Positions 49,149 to 62,751 of a stretch of 64,000 nucleotides of DNA are shown here, piece by piece (the stretch's first letter is position 1; each line of letters opens with the position of its first letter). The DNA lies in NCBI RefSeq assembly GCF_949628215.1, contig NC_134283.1, positions 26,452,975 to 26,516,974 on the forward strand, in the 5' to 3' direction. Source of the stretch: Phalacrocorax aristotelis. Lineage: Eukaryota; Chordata; Aves; Suliformes; Phalacrocoracidae. The notes beneath the pieces are model-generated. The model made no database searches. It saw only the letters and a list, made by a program, of their open reading frames with translations, and had not been told where the DNA came from. Position numbers and translations under genes: made by a program.

Positions 49149-52100
49149 CCAGGGATTTGATATTGGGGAAATTGCAAATCTCTCCCAAGTGGAAATGCAC
49201 TGAGAGCGACTTTCTTACTCCATGCAAATTACATCTAAAATACATATGCTTTTGACATCTAAGCTTTTGAAGGTCAGATCCAAAATTAATCCCAAAACAG
49301 AGAGAGTAAGGAGAGGAAAAAATCACTGTAATTTCTCTTTTCTTCATGTGCAGTCAAATTGTTTTCCTGAGCAGTTCCCTCAGTCATGTCAGTGGGCATT
49401 GAGCACACCAGCTGGTATAACACAGCTTTAGAGATCTTTCTCTAGTGAGGGCGGGAAAGTGTGTTCACACAGCAGCAGTGGTACTGAAATATAATACACC
49501 AGAAAAGATACATTTCATTCTTAGTTGTTCCTGCAGTGGAATCTGAAAACAACATATTGGGCTGAAGATCTAAGAGAGCCATTTAGTAGCCGCTACAGTA
49601 CTGAGCAGTTCATGATCAATCTTCTTCCTCTAATTTAAGAGGATATAAGGTCTATTTTTCCAAGTGTGATGCAAATAAAACCAGCATATTTTAAGTAACA
49701 GATATATTAAAAATTCCTATGATTAGAGAACTGAATATTATGCTTTTCTCAGCGTCTCTTATTATTTGTCTTAGCCTATATTTATTCCTAGAGATCTCTT
49801 TGTTATATCATGAAATACTGAATCTTCCAATGAGGCTAATAATGTTAAATTCCTGCATGTTAAAAATATTAAATTCCTATAATTCCTGCATGTCTTTACC
49901 CCTTCAATCAGCTCTCTAGATTTGCTCAGTCCATAGGAAGTCAGGCAGTTTTCCCCACAATTGCACATGATCCTGAAAAGAGGATCACCCTTCCTTGGGG
50001 CTATAGAATAATATTTTGCCTTTTGCCTTTTCTGCTTCTCTATGGGCAAAATATCTATTTTTCTGACTGACAGATGCCAATACAGTAGATAATAGAGATT
50101 AATCAGCTGTGAAACATAACAATCTTTAGGAGAACTTAAAAATATTTTGTTTCTTAAAAACCAAGATAATTTATTCTTTGGGCATAAACCAAATTTGAAT
50201 TTGGAGGAAGTAAAGAAACAATACCTTTGTGGCATAGTAGATGACTAATATACAATTATCTACTCTAAACTGATATATGCCAAAATGTTAAATACAGCCA
50301 GCAGCTGAGGCATGAGAAGACGAAAAAATAGGACAGTATTGAGATCATTGAAAAGTACATGAAATGAAACAGATAGACAAAGAATCCTAAGCCAACAAGC
50401 ATGTGGTTTGAACTAATTGTACTTAAAGGGACCATCGGCCAGATCTTGACAATTCTATTGATTGAAAATACTAAATTAAATGTTGCATGTAAATCTGTCT
50501 GGAAATTATTTGGATCTCTGCAAGTCTGTCAGACTGCTGCCCACAGTCCAAATGGAAAACAACCTCAACCAATAGGGTTTTAAAAAGAAATGAAAGGACA
50601 TCTATTTCAGAATAACAGAGGACTGAGTAATCTACAATTAGTCCATGTTTTGTTTTTTTTTCCCCTTAGGGCAATTCTTCCCAATAAAATCAGATTTTAT
50701 TCAGAGTGTTGCACACAGATGAGCCTCTCAGGCCACAGAGAATGCCAAGTTAACAGCAGCATCAAGTTCTGATCAATTATTTTTCCAGCATCAGATGAAA
50801 ATTGATTACTTCTTTAGAACAGTGTTATTTAAAGACTTTTATTTGCTGGAAAGTTTCTGTAACATGAAGATCTACAGTTGTAACTGTCATTTAGCTATCT
50901 GAACATTCTGTATGATCTGGATAGACAGGTTGTTCATTTTGCTATCCCAGACCAGCTGTTTTCCATGACATGTGTGGGAGGTACACTGAATGGTGTTTCA
51001 GATGCGAACAGTAGAGTATAAGCAGATTTTACTTTTAAAACCATTCGTTTATGTACTTTTCAAGATTTTAACGATTTCAGTAAGAACTAACCATTGGCTC
51101 ACAAAACAGATGGCAGTATTACTGCCCACCAGATTTAAAAATATCCCAAGAGAATTTAAAACCCACAGCAAGTCTTCTGTAATTAATCCAGTAACTAAAG
51201 AGTGTACTCTGGGTGTTAATTAACAGCCTTGCTTTTGAATTAGCTGAGAGACAGAAAGAGAGAGGAGAAAATATAAATTTCTTATTTCTCTTTTTTTCTC
51301 TGTTGTTAATAAGGGACTTAGCATGAAGAGTCTCAAAAGAAACCTGTGGATTTCTTTTCATCTTCTTATCCTGCTGAGTATTTATAATTATTAATGAGCT
51401 CTATAAATCCTCACCATTACTTTCTATTTTGACTTCTATGGGCATTAAGCAAAGATTTAGGTCTAGCATAGATCTCAAGTAAGCCTATCAGAAACTACTT
51501 CATAAATCTTCAAGGTACGTACCAACACATTTCCCCAAAAATGCATAAGGAGCAATTTTTTCCTGGATTATTATATTGACTTAACTGTATCCACTCCTAA
51601 TTCATATGGAGTAAATGGGATCAGTATTTGGCTCATCGGGGTTATTCAATTGTAAATTGATTATTAAATATAAATAGCATGTTATTCTTCTTTATACTAA
51701 TAAATGGCTTCTGTAATAGAGGATAGTTTCTTCAAAATATTCTTATAAGCAGATAAAAATTGCTCTCCTCTTCTGCTTAATTAATATCAAAGCATGTGTT
51801 GGAAAAGATAGTAGCTGCTCTATGGTGGTACATCAATCTTTCAAAGACTTCAGTGAAGTCAAAGGAAAAATCCACTGTTCTTATGATCGGCTCAGAGTTT
51901 TGGATCAGGCTTATGAAGCAACTTGAAGGCTTAAACATTATCTTTATACCATGCTAGTTTCACTATTTTTTAATCTAATGAAAAATGAATAGATCCCAGG
52001 TAGGCCAAAAATAAAAAAAAAAAAAAAAGGAAAAAGAGAAGTGGATTTTTTCAGAATGCTTTATTTATAATAATTAACTATAGCGCTATTTGGAGAAAAA

Positions 52101-53429
52101 CTCTGAAATCTTCCAGAAATGCATTCAGTGTTCATGGCTATCAGCAGTATGAGCAGACAGCATCCTGCTGAGAGTGCTCCCCATGCTACCAAATGGGCTT
52201 ACAAGAATTGAAAGAGATAATGAAAGATACAGAGACTTACAGGCACAGTTAGATCTGAAATGCTTTTGTAATTCTCTTTGGAATTTTGAATGCCTTTAAC
52301 ATGCTTGAAGAAATCTGTAGAAGGTGGTTCTTCATTTAGTTTTGATATCTTAAGAAACCACAGGGTTCAGTTCAGTGCATCCTTTGTCAGACTTTAACAC
52401 CAGGTTTATTTTACCAGATTCTAGACAGATAGTATGAACTGCCATTCTTAGCTGGATCAAATTCCATGAAGTTTAACATTAAGCTTTACCTAAAGAGCCA
52501 GAAAAATCACAACTGTAAAATCAAGGGTATAAAGTAAAAATATTTTTGAGCCTCAGCAAGCAGAGCAGAAGAATGCTCCATGTTATCATTTGGTTTTGTG
52601 GGTTTTTGCCTTAGAATCATGCTGAGTATAAGTAAAATCAAAACACTTTTAAGATTTTTGCAATGAGAAGTATTGAACTTGAAAGAATCTTGATTTATAC
52701 CTTACACGAACAGGCTACAAAAATTCTTCATAGTCTACTATCAGAGCACTTAAACGTACGTTTAAGGCTTTGTATTAAGTAGACCTGAGATGATAAGAAA
52801 AGAGCACCCAAGAGTACCCAAGAAGTGTCTACAGCATCCGAGACTGCATAAGCAGAATGGATGGACAGGATGGAGATTTTCTGCTGTAGTACGCATCAGA
52901 ATCCAAGACATATATTTGAAGCCTATCTGCATAAGTGGATGCAATATTTAGTGGAGTTGTCATAGCCAAAGTCAGTGCTATTGAATGATAAAACAAGCAT
53001 GGGGTGACATTCTTTGATGCCATGAAGGATTCTATGAATGATATTAGAATAATTTGTTTATCTACTGCTTCAATATTAAAAGATATTGATCACACAAAGT
53101 CATATTTTATATTTACAAATTAATTTTTTCCTTTAAAAGTTCTCACAGTGCTGTACAGATCCAGATTCTAAAATTATGTTTTTCTAAATTCTAAAATTAG
53201 TATTTTTATTCTAATTTGGGAGAAAAACACCTAAGTTCAAACATTTCTCCAAATTCTGAAATATATGGCATAAAGTAACTTTCTACCTGTTTTTACATCC
53301 TTCTAATAATTCCAAATTTACAAATCTGAAAGATTTGGGTAAATATATAAGCATGTGGGAGGCTGCCTGAAAACTGAATAGCTTTCTATAAAGCTTTATA
53401 GATCACAGTTTGCTCAGATTGAAGGCAGT
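49131..53429. other. Gene-free AT-rich stretch
   Basis: No gene or RNA is supportable. A 154-codon minus frame (49771-50235) has no motif and looks random. A duplicated 'ttaaattcct' phrase lies near 49850 and a poly-A tract at 52011-52028. Confidence 0.55.
52011..52028 (+). repeat. Poly-A tract
   Basis: An 18-bp near-pure A-run with no recognisable retrotransposon or processed pseudogene upstream. Confidence 0.7.
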
Positions 53430-53560
53430 CATGAAAAATGGGACTGGAAGGTACTTTGGGAAGATGTCTCATCCACCCTCCCACAGCAAAACTCGCTAAC
53501 TCTAATTTTTGCATCCCTCCAAGTTATTTCAACAGACTAATTAATTTCAACAGGTATAAG
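53430..53560 (-). repeat. Weak old CR1-type trace
   Basis: The plus strand reads 'gggactggaaggtactttgg', then 'gatgtctcatccaccctccc' and 'cacagcaaaactcgctaact', resembling the reverse complement of an old CR1 3' region ('ggactggaagggacctc...tctagtccatcccc'). Divergence is high and the extent is uncertain. Confidence 0.45.
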
Positions 53561-56500
53561 TCTCTCAATCCTAGTTTCCTTTCCCCAAGTATTGAAACTG
53601 TTAAGTAAACAGTCAGACAGAATACTTTTTGTTTCTACATGGATAGCTTTGAAAATTTGTCCAGATTTGGAAAAATTGTGACATCTTCCCCCCTAAGCAG
53701 CTGCAAGATGAGACAGGTTATGACACACCAATTTTATGTGGGATGAGCAGAGGGCAAATTTAGCAATTCAAGTTGATTTAATTTTCCAAAAATAAAATAA
53801 ATCAGCATTGTAAAACAGGCAGTCACAGCTTGAGAGGTAAAGCACCAAATGCAACCTTGGCTATTCTCCTAAGATCTGTATGGAGGGGAAAAAAAAAAAA
53901 AAAAGGAAGGGAAGGTAGATAGCTCTTACACAGAACTTCACAGATTACTGCATGGCTGTGAAAAATGCATCTCCCTGTCTGATACCTTTTAAAGTTCTTA
54001 GTAAGGCTATAATGTGCTTTTGTTCTTCTCAACTAATTCCTAATCCTCTTCTAGAAAGCGAAGATAATCAATCTACTTTTCTCATGCAGGAACAGGGGAC
54101 AGTGCTCCTTAGTCACAGCGTGTGTCTTCTCCTCCAGAGACTTTGAGCTGACTGTCGTAGTTATTGGGGTCCACTGCAGTCAATGACCTACGATAATTTA
54201 CATCAGCTGAGTACTGTCCTTTCATTTTATACTATAATACAGCAGTTAACCAGGGATCAGTCTGGCTGTGCTGGGTAGATAAGTACCTAGAAGAAAACAT
54301 GAGGTGAAAGATGAACGTCATAGCCTTGATGTACACGTTCTTTGTTAATAAAGAACCATTACCTATTTACCATGTAAACAAAGGAATATGTGGAAGGGAA
54401 CAATTTGACAGACAGAAGGGAGAGGATGGGAACATTTTATTGACTACCGCACAGTGAGATTCAGGTATTTACAAAACTTTTAGCTAACAATGCCCATTTA
54501 GATATTTAACTCCAGGACATAATCCCATAAAGTCCAGCAATATCATTACTGCAGTATATAGTCCAAGCATGTGCTTCTAAGCATTGTATAGCTTGAGCAA
54601 GTCACCAAAAACAGCAAGAGCAGATAATTTTCCAAGACTGTGCAAGAACGGAGTTCCTTGTGATGATTAGCCGGTAGGAATGATAACCAGGGGCAATCAT
54701 ATGACAGAAAGTACTGATCAGACCATTGCAGGCCTGCACAAAAGAAAAAAAATCACCGCTGATTGAACAGCAGAAGCAGCAGACAATAGAGATGATTAAA
54801 CGGATGGTGGTAGACATGGGGCTGCAGGAATAGCAGTGCACACATCAGAATCTTTGACTAGCAGAAGCTGCGAAAGTAAAAATAGATGCTAAAGAGCAGC
54901 TGATAAGAAATCAGAAAGGAAAGAGGAATTTGTTGGCTACATGGACTGTGATCAAGGCACACTGAAATTAAACATGGGAAAAGCAAGACAAGAGAGAGAG
55001 GAAGATATTCAGATATTTGGAACAATCTCAAAATAAAGTATTAACTAGGTGATATATGAAATATGTAATTACACAACCAGAAGAGCTGTGCAAAAAACCT
55101 GGTCCTACAGGTATTGCGCCAGACAATAGGATTAGACCATGGAAAGGATAACTTTGCAAAAACAGCTGATCAGACAGCTGGAACTTGGAAACAGGAGGCC
55201 ATGCAGCTGTTGGCTTAGACAGGAAGGCAGTAAGAACTCAGCAAGCATAACTATGGGGCAGCTGCAGTATTGGGCAACATCAAAATTAGGCAGCAAATAA
55301 TGTTACAAGAGCCCCAGGACCAGGCAATACACATATAAAATAGTGTATCGTAAACAGAATGGAGAAGAAAGCAACTGATTATAAAACCAACAGAATCTGA
55401 CAGCAGCAGGGTTGGGCAGTGCGGGATCAGACAGCGAGAACAGCTGACTGGACAGGGCTGGGATCAGACAGCATATGCAGCCCATCAGGCAGGAAAAGGA
55501 TCCAAAACCAGAAACAGTTCTTTGGCAAGAAGCACAGTAACCCAACAGAAGCAATTCATCAGATTTGACAAGATGAGTGGAGCCTTCTGCACTGGTCTGG
55601 AAATGCGTACCGCTATGGAGCAGAGCAAGCATCACCATCTAGTCTTAAGCACTACTGATACAGACCCCAGTCCAGAACCTGTTGCACCTTCCTCTGTTAT
55701 GGTGCAGGCTGCCTTCCTCCTGCAGGTTAACAGGAATGTGACGGGAAGGGGCTGGATCTGCAGGTGCATACACTACAATGTGATAACTGTAATCCTTTAC
55801 CAAGGCAAGGTCTCTGTCATTTTCTCACCGCTGTTTTGAGCTCCACTGGTTTGAGAGGATTATGAGTAATGATTAAATCCAGCAGCCTCTTTTTCTCTTT
55901 ACAAAACACCAGAAATTGTCCTTTGTACCTTTTTCCTGCAGTTGGCAAGGTTCTGTTTTAAGTTGCAGCACAGTCAAACCCTTCAGTAAAATATTAGCAA
56001 GGCATTGAGGGAACAGCAGATTATAGGTCAGTGTCTTTAGATATTATCTGGCCTACTGCACTAGCACAGCATGTGACATTGAAAAAGAAATAGTACCAAT
56101 ACATCATTGATCCCTTAAGCATATACGACTGCTATTAATTTCACCTTTCATTGGCTTATTCTCCCTCTATTCTTGCCGATTTCTGATGATGGTTGCTGTT
56201 TCTATAAATCACTGGAATGCCAGGAAACATTACAAAAATCATAGAAAAGTGAAATAGCATTTTGCATTCTCTCCTCCAGTCTCCCCTCTTCCCCCACAAA
56301 ACCCATACAGTTATGCCTGTATGGAGGATTTCTCAGACCTTTTTAGTTAATCTTTGAAGGTCTGTGACAACATAACTAATACTGGTTAGCAAAATTTTAC
56401 CAAAAGCTGGTGTAACTAGCACTATTGCTGCTGCTCAGCACTGTTTATCTATTGCAGACAAGAACAGAAAGGTGTTAAAACCAGCACTGATCTTATACTA

Positions 56501-59500
56501 GCTATATTGACCTTTGTCAGTGCTGCAGGTCCTGGTGACAATTTTCTTTGCAGTGAATTTGATGCATTCCTTGATTGTCCCTCAGTGATCTGAAGTCTCG
56601 TTAACCCATCGTATCTGCCCACAAAACCTTATCACTGATTTTTTCTGCCCATGTTTTCTGTCTCACGTATTTCTTTTCTTTGAAATATTTTCCCTTCCTC
56701 CAGAAAAAGTCCTACCTGCCAGATCAGCAGATGAAAGCCCATGGGATCTACTGCACTAAATTTTTCATCAGGTTTCTCAGCCCTCTGCCTCTTAGTCCTC
56801 TAGAAAATTAAAACATTAATTTGCATGGCAAATAGAGTCCTTCCTGGCCTCTCCTCTTGCCCCATCAACAAACAAAGAAGTGAGTCTGTGAGATCTTCAG
56901 CTTCCTCCATGCATATACACATCTTGAGGTCAGAGATAACCCAGGATCTCATTCAGGTCCTGACACTTTCTCATAAGCTGTTCTCACCTGATACCTCAGA
57001 TCTGAACATAATTCTGCTGTTAACCTGGGCTCCAGGAGGCTCCCTGAGGTTACAGGCTAAAGCCCAGGAGCAGCTTTTAGTCATACTGATAACCTGCCCA
57101 CTTTGCTGTGTGACTGGAGAATAAATAACAGAGGTACTGCTGGTTCACAAATGTCTTCCCATATCTGCCTGGCATATGCGTATTTGGTCTCATCTTCTTC
57201 TGTTCTGCACTGAAACCATTCCAGGCTTATCTATGCTATTCAAACATACTTACACCTTGATCACATTTCCCCTTCCCCCCTGATATGACACAGCACTTGA
57301 CCAGGTGTCCTGACCATGTAGCCCGGCATATGGGTTTAAGTGGGGTACCCAGGCCACCCGCTCTGACAGAAGCAGCACTGTTTGGCTGTGAATGCTCTTG
57401 GTACTGGGAGAAGTAGTATAGTACAGTCTGAGGTAGAGGAATGGCTTTTTGTCTTAACTAAATGGTTCCATGCGCCATCTGGGTCCTAGGGGGTAGAGTG
57501 CATATCTCTGTAGTTGCTCCTCTTTGTCTGAAAGAAATTTTACACCTTGGATCAGATGTGTGGGAGGAATGTAAATTTTAGCGATGTTCCTTTAGTTAGA
57601 AATATGTCTGCTAAGTGGCAAGTCACCAGCTGCAGCATGTTATCACTTCTTCAACCTCATTCACAGACCAGCGTGACCACTTAGTCTGCAATGTTGGATT
57701 TGTAGCAGGGAAGGAGTCGTGGTACAGCTCCATAAATGTGAGAAAGTACTGCTGAGTGTGTGATAGAAGCTAGTGTATGTTGTCTGATTTGAGAGACTTG
57801 CTGTCATGTTTTCAAAGCCAACCCTGCAGTATACAGCTATACTATAGAGTATGGAAATACTGTGGGGAGAAGAGTATAGAATCTACTGGAGATTTGTGGC
57901 ACTAAAGCCGTTTATTCTGCCATCATTACTGCAAAGAAAGTAGGTGCCTGAATCTGTCAAGTCTGGCTTCTTCCTACCTGAAGGTCACTATACCCTCTGC
58001 TACTTTAATGTCTAAAGTATATTAAGGATAACTGTAACATATTCAATACAGATACAGAGGAAAGAAGTGAATCCCAATATTGCCTCCTGATACATGCTGT
58101 GGAGAGGAGGACTGTATTTTCCAGATAGGAAAATAGTTGTCCATATCCAGGTTTACAAAAACATCTGCCACTTGCGCAGCAACCCCAGGGTCACGGCCCT
58201 CAACACTTGGCTTCCCAGATATTTAAAAGTACTTCCAGAAAGATAAGATCATTTGCTCCATGTGTTCGAGTCAGGGAGCTGGAGAGAGGGAGTTTTTCTG
58301 CATTTGAGTTGGAAGCACAGGGCTGAAGGCTCTGCTAGGTGTAGCCCAGGAGTCAGGGCTCGACCCTGCCGCCCTGCCAGCAGCACCAGCAGCAGGAATC
58401 GCACCCATACTGCACTGTCACAGCTCACAGTCTGGCATCTTCGAAGGAGCCCATCAGCAATGCATCCTATCAGTTCATGTGGGCACACAGGATCTCTCCT
58501 GTCTTCTCTTGCTACAGCATAATTTGGCTATATAAACAAATCTTGAAAATAAAAAATTAAAACAACAAAAAAAAAGCACTGGGGCTGGAGGGAATACGCT
58601 AACTGCTGACGCTGCAAAAAGTCCCTTCTAAAATACCAGCAGAACTAGCAGCTAGCCATTCCATGACTTACGATATGGCAAATTCTTAAATCCTCTTTAA
58701 TTTTACTGCCAGTAATGAAGGCCTCACGTTGTGTTTAACAAATAAACTAATGTGTGTACATAAAGAAGAAAGCTATTTTCTGCAAAATAAGTAGATTTTG
58801 GTTTCCAAGTTAACAGGTAATTGTAAACAGCAGCTGCCTCGATATCATCCTTTATAGCATGAGTAGAACCATCAGCATAGTGAAACTAGGGGAGAAAGAA
58901 TATTTATTTCAATGGTGTACTGTGTTGTAGTTCTTTGCAAAAAAAAATCCTTTTGCAGTTTGTAACTACAAAGCAGCTATTTAGCAAAAAAAGGGTATCA
59001 TTTTCTACAGCTGAAGGCAGAAAGGGAGAAAAATAACAGCTATTGTAATAGGACCTGATGTATCTTCCTCAATTCCAGGAAGAATCCACCTCTGGAAGGA
59101 GAAAATGGTTGTGTTATAAAAGGTCTCAGTTCCATAAAAAGTAAAGATGCCTTTGGAAATACCTAGACCATTACATTTTCTTAAAAATAAACTTTTCTCT
59201 GTTCTGATTTTTATTTGTTTTGAGGGAACAATTTCATCGTTCACAACATTCTAATTTTCAACAAAAGCTTGCATTTTATTGATTGAGACCACAGGTCTTG
59301 CTTCTCACTCTGAATTTGTCAGAGCCAGGTATTGATGTAGCTATGCTCATGAAAACCCCAAGGAAAAGCCATCATTTATATTTGCGGAGCTTACACTCAC
59401 CCAAAGCTGAGGTCAGTTCTATCAGTACAAACTCAAATCATCCCTCTCTACACTTGAATTTGTCCTGATATAGCCACCTTTGGATAGATCATTGCCCCTT

Positions 59501-61155
59501 AAACTGGGACAAAGTCACAATGTACTTGTCCCAGGTGACTGTAGGAAAAACATGGGAATACAGTTATCACCAGAGAGAAGAGAAAATGGGTTTTAATACC
59601 TGTAGTATAAAACAGCTATTAAGTGCTACTTTTTTTTCCTCTTCGTCCATATCTCTTTCTATTTGCCAACAAATACATGCAGATGAAATAACTTCAGAAG
59701 ATGTATCCTCACTAAGCAACAGAAGTTCCTGCACTGTTCTGTAGATAGTAAATTCTGAAGTTACAAAAAATTGAGTCAGCCCCAGAAGCACTAGAATAGC
59801 TATTCCTGATTTGCACTGGTGTAAATCAGAGAACAACCAGATCCAAGATTTTGGCAATTCCAAAGTTCTGCCAGTTCTAATCTACTGATTTTATCTTGTT
59901 GGTATGATAATTATTGGGAAGAAGAGCAAATACTTTGAAAACATGTCAGCAATCGTGCAATACGGAAATGGAAATGAATGTTTTCCACAGTAGCCCTTTT
60001 CCTGAGCAGAACTTTTTAGGACAATTTCAAAGGACTCAGTAACCACCCATGTAATTTGTATTAATATATTGTTGTTTTATAAGTCCATAGTATTCCTGTG
60101 ATACACAGATGTGTCTTGCATGAGGTCACCATTCACACCACTAGCATGAATTTAGCATTTCTATATCAGTGGTTGAAACTGTTCTAAAAATTCAGTTTGA
60201 CCGCTGTGGGATTATAAACTCATATATTCAGACCCTTTATTTCATATTGTTGCATTTATGTCATTTTTAGATATCTCCTACATATGAAGAAAGTATTTGT
60301 GTAATACATTTAATACAGTTTACGCCCCTGACATTCAGAATGATTATGTTTCTTATCTTAGTACTTATAAACATTTTCTCATTGACCTTAATAACTAAAA
60401 CACATTTAGCCTAGGAAAGAAGTTGTATTTGTCTTTAATGCAGACATTATTGCATTAGCTATGCATGACATACCAGATCAGGATATGTAAATGTATTGGA
60501 TATGTTAATAACTCATACCTTAGCTGATGGAAAATTTGAATTATTACAACATGGAAGAGGCTTGCCCACAACACTTGCAAGAAGGGATAAAGGAACTCAT
60601 CTTCAAGCTGCTCTGTGCCCTCATTATACTTGTTAAAATAATAACATTTATCGTCTGAAAATTTTTCCCTCTAAAAGGAGAAAATTGTAATTAACTTACA
60701 TGAAGTAAAATCTCTATGAATTAATTAAATGAAAAGAGAAATTAATTTGAAGGGAAAATCAATCAGTAACAAACTTTATTAAATACAGCAGAACCATTAA
60801 TATTCATTTCACTGAAATGAATACAATTAGAAATGGCTAACAAGCAAGATGGCAGAAATCCGTTCTCTCTACACAAAGGAGGAGTTGTTCCATGATACTC
60901 TGCAAAACACAGCTCCATACATTTCATTGTAAATAGTCTTATGATACTGACTGTATTATAGATTTTAGTTCAAAACTGAATGCTAGTAGTTCTTCAGCCA
61001 AGAGAGTCAAATTCCAGCCTGAGTTTTACCTCAAGAAAATGGTTCTAAGAAAATAATCTAAGAAAATAAATGTTATTTAAATACAAGATTTAAATAAAGT
61101 AAATACAGCTATCATTTTCAGCCCAGCACAAAGTGTTCTGCTTTATAGAATCCTC
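53561..61155. other. Gene-free stretch with a locally repetitive patch
   Basis: No gene or RNA is supportable. Open frames such as 55522-55839 plus (105 codons), 55303-55638 minus (111) and 58253-58522 plus (89) have no domain. A poly-A tract lies at 53889-53904. Within about 54600-55560 the sequence is cryptically repetitive (see findings): the 11-mer 'gatcagacagc' occurs at 55168, 55425 and 55462. Confidence 0.5.
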
Positions 61156-61278
61156 TGTAATAGCCAGTCCCGTGGAGTGTAGGGGAACAGACAGGGATCG
61201 GCGACTGGAAGATCACGGGATGTGACGGAAAGATAGACTCCTCCCCATAGGATTGGCAGGAACAGGAAGCGCAAGAGC

Positions 61279-61286
61279 TATATAAG
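61279..61286 (+). promoter_or_regulatory. LTR TATA box
   Basis: TATATAAG in a short LTR, 23 bases upstream of an AATAAA. Spacing and context fit a retroviral U3 promoter. Confidence 0.8.
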
Positions 61287-61301
61287 CGTGTGACGCAGCT
61301 A

Positions 61302-61307
61302 AATAAA
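61302..61307 (+). terminator. LTR polyadenylation signal
   Basis: AATAAA just downstream of the TATA box. In avian class II LTRs the signal sits at the U3/R edge, so the full-length RNA from the 5' LTR would scarcely include it while the 3' LTR would use it. Confidence 0.7.
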
Positions 61308-61428
61308 CGGACATTTTGTATCCATCATATTGATGTCTGTGCATACTGTCCCCAGGGTGGGTAGAGCCCTGTGTCCCGGAGATATGCGGCCCAAGATAAG
61401 TTCTCCCACAGAAGCATACAGCAACAAG

Positions 61429-61446
61429 TGGTGACCCCGACGTGAT
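61429..61446 (+). other. Primer-binding site, tRNA-Trp type
   Basis: TGGTGACCCCGACGTGAT, an 18-base match to the tRNA-Trp site used by avian alpharetroviruses. It follows the LTR and precedes the gag leader. Confidence 0.95.
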
Positions 61447-61537
61447 CGGCGGGGCGGCATGGCAAGTTCGCCAGGGAGAAATGATAGCTTTAGGCACGCA
61501 GGGGTGGGACGGTGAGCCGCAGCTTGGCGGGCGCGCA

Positions 61538-62677
61538 ATGGGTACAGTCGTAAAGGTACCGAAGGGATTGGGGAAGGAATATGGAACTTCGATTTCAAAG
61601 GCGCCTACCTCAAAGGGTATCCAATAGATGATTACGCAGGGGCTCATATGGAGTCCCGCAGACATATTTAATAATGATAATTGGGTGAGAATTGAAGAGG
61701 AGTTAGCCGAAAGGGCGATGATGTGAAAACCCCAGTACATACAGCTCTGGGGAAAAATACACCGATTGCTATTGAAAGCTCGGGAGGATCGGGAGATGTG
61801 GCGGCAGGCGCGGCGGTGCCTGCACGGTGCCACAGTCGACAGTAGCCCAAAAATAGACCCAGGATGGGCAGTGGGGACGCAGACAGGGGCAAGCATCGTG
61901 GGGGATGGGGAAGAAGCAGGGAGTTCGGATGGAGTAGCCTGGCCAGCGACTCAGTCTGAGGCTCCCGAAGAGGCGGATCGGGAAGCGGCGGTGTTCCCTG
62001 TCGAGCCAACAGGACCTTTGGAATGCCCCCCTGCATACCCCTGGGACAATTTGGCACAGGCGCGGGTACTTGCGCGCGGGGAGGGGGACGTAGCGGCGGA
62101 TGCAGCAGGACTGATGGAGCGGAAGGAGGAGGATGATCAGCGCCAGCAGCGGCGCTGCCCTCTGCCCGATCCTCGAGACTGGCTCCTGGGGCAACCCTTG
62201 AGATGGGAGTCGGACGAGGAGGAGGATTGGGGTGCCTGGAGCGGAGGACAGGCTGGGTATAGATCAAGCTCGAGTAGCAGCGAATCAGAAGTTGGGCGAG
62301 AAACCGATGCCCACATGTGGGAAGACGGGGCAGATTGCCTGCAGCGCGCAAAAAAAGAGGCATAAGGCAGCAGGGACTTGGAGGACCAGTCAGAAGGAGG
62401 GGAGAGATTGCTAAAAGGGGAGGTCCGGAGCGCTGCAGCTCTGGAGGGGTCTGCGGAGGACGTGCTGCAGCAGCTGCAGCAGGCTATGCGCACACTAGGG
62501 GAAGTAACTTGGAGGCAGACAGGACTCTTAACGAAGGGTGCGCCCCAGCGACAGTCAGTCAGGTTACCTAACTGGCGGCTGATAGCCAGAGATTGTAGCC
62601 TCAATGGAGTAAGGATAGAGATGCCCGGGATATTCCCTGTCCGAATAGCTCCTGGAGGAGGGGCAGGGAGCTGGTAA
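61538..62677 (+). pseudogene. gag: Class II gag, matrix to start of capsid, with four stops
   Basis: The start is chosen at 61538 because it gives Met-Gly-Thr, an N-myristoylation-type beginning, 91 bases after the primer site; an earlier in-frame ATG-like start adds leader residues. The same frame continues to 62677 but is interrupted by stops at 61625 (TAG), 61724 (TGA), 62363 (TAA) and 62675 (TAA). A matrix-like region with 'WVRIEEELAERA' is followed by a basic stretch, a Glu/Asp-rich segment with the late motif PPAY (62027-62038), and a Ser-rich acidic run near 62260. After the third stop a region ending with 'MPGIFPVRIAPGG' may hold the beginning of the capsid. The long acidic middle resembles the spacer regions between matrix and capsid in class II viruses. 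Confidence 0.8.
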
Positions 62678-62751
62678 CGGAGAGTTCCTGTAGAGCGTAT
62701 AGCGAAGTGGGCAGGTATCAAAAAAGAAAAAAAAAGAAAGGACAGCCTTGG

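Larger units (their letters stand above)
61156..61420 (+). mobile_element. 5' LTR of the class II provirus
   Basis: About 265 bp, starting TGTAATAG and ending GCATACA, so TGTA/TACA termini are inverted. It holds an inverted CCAAT (ATTGG, 61252-61256), a TATA box (61279-61286) and AATAAA (61302-61307) only 16 bases beyond it, meaning a very short R region as in avian alpharetroviruses. The end lies 8 bases before the primer site, longer than the usual 2-5, so the exact end may be a few bases later. No second LTR is in the window for comparison. Confidence 0.75.

Noticed and set aside
58253-58522. 89-codon plus open frame and a 'gttcgagtcag' tRNA B-box-like motif at its start
   Set aside because: No A box at the right distance and no cloverleaf by eye; the open frame has no domain.
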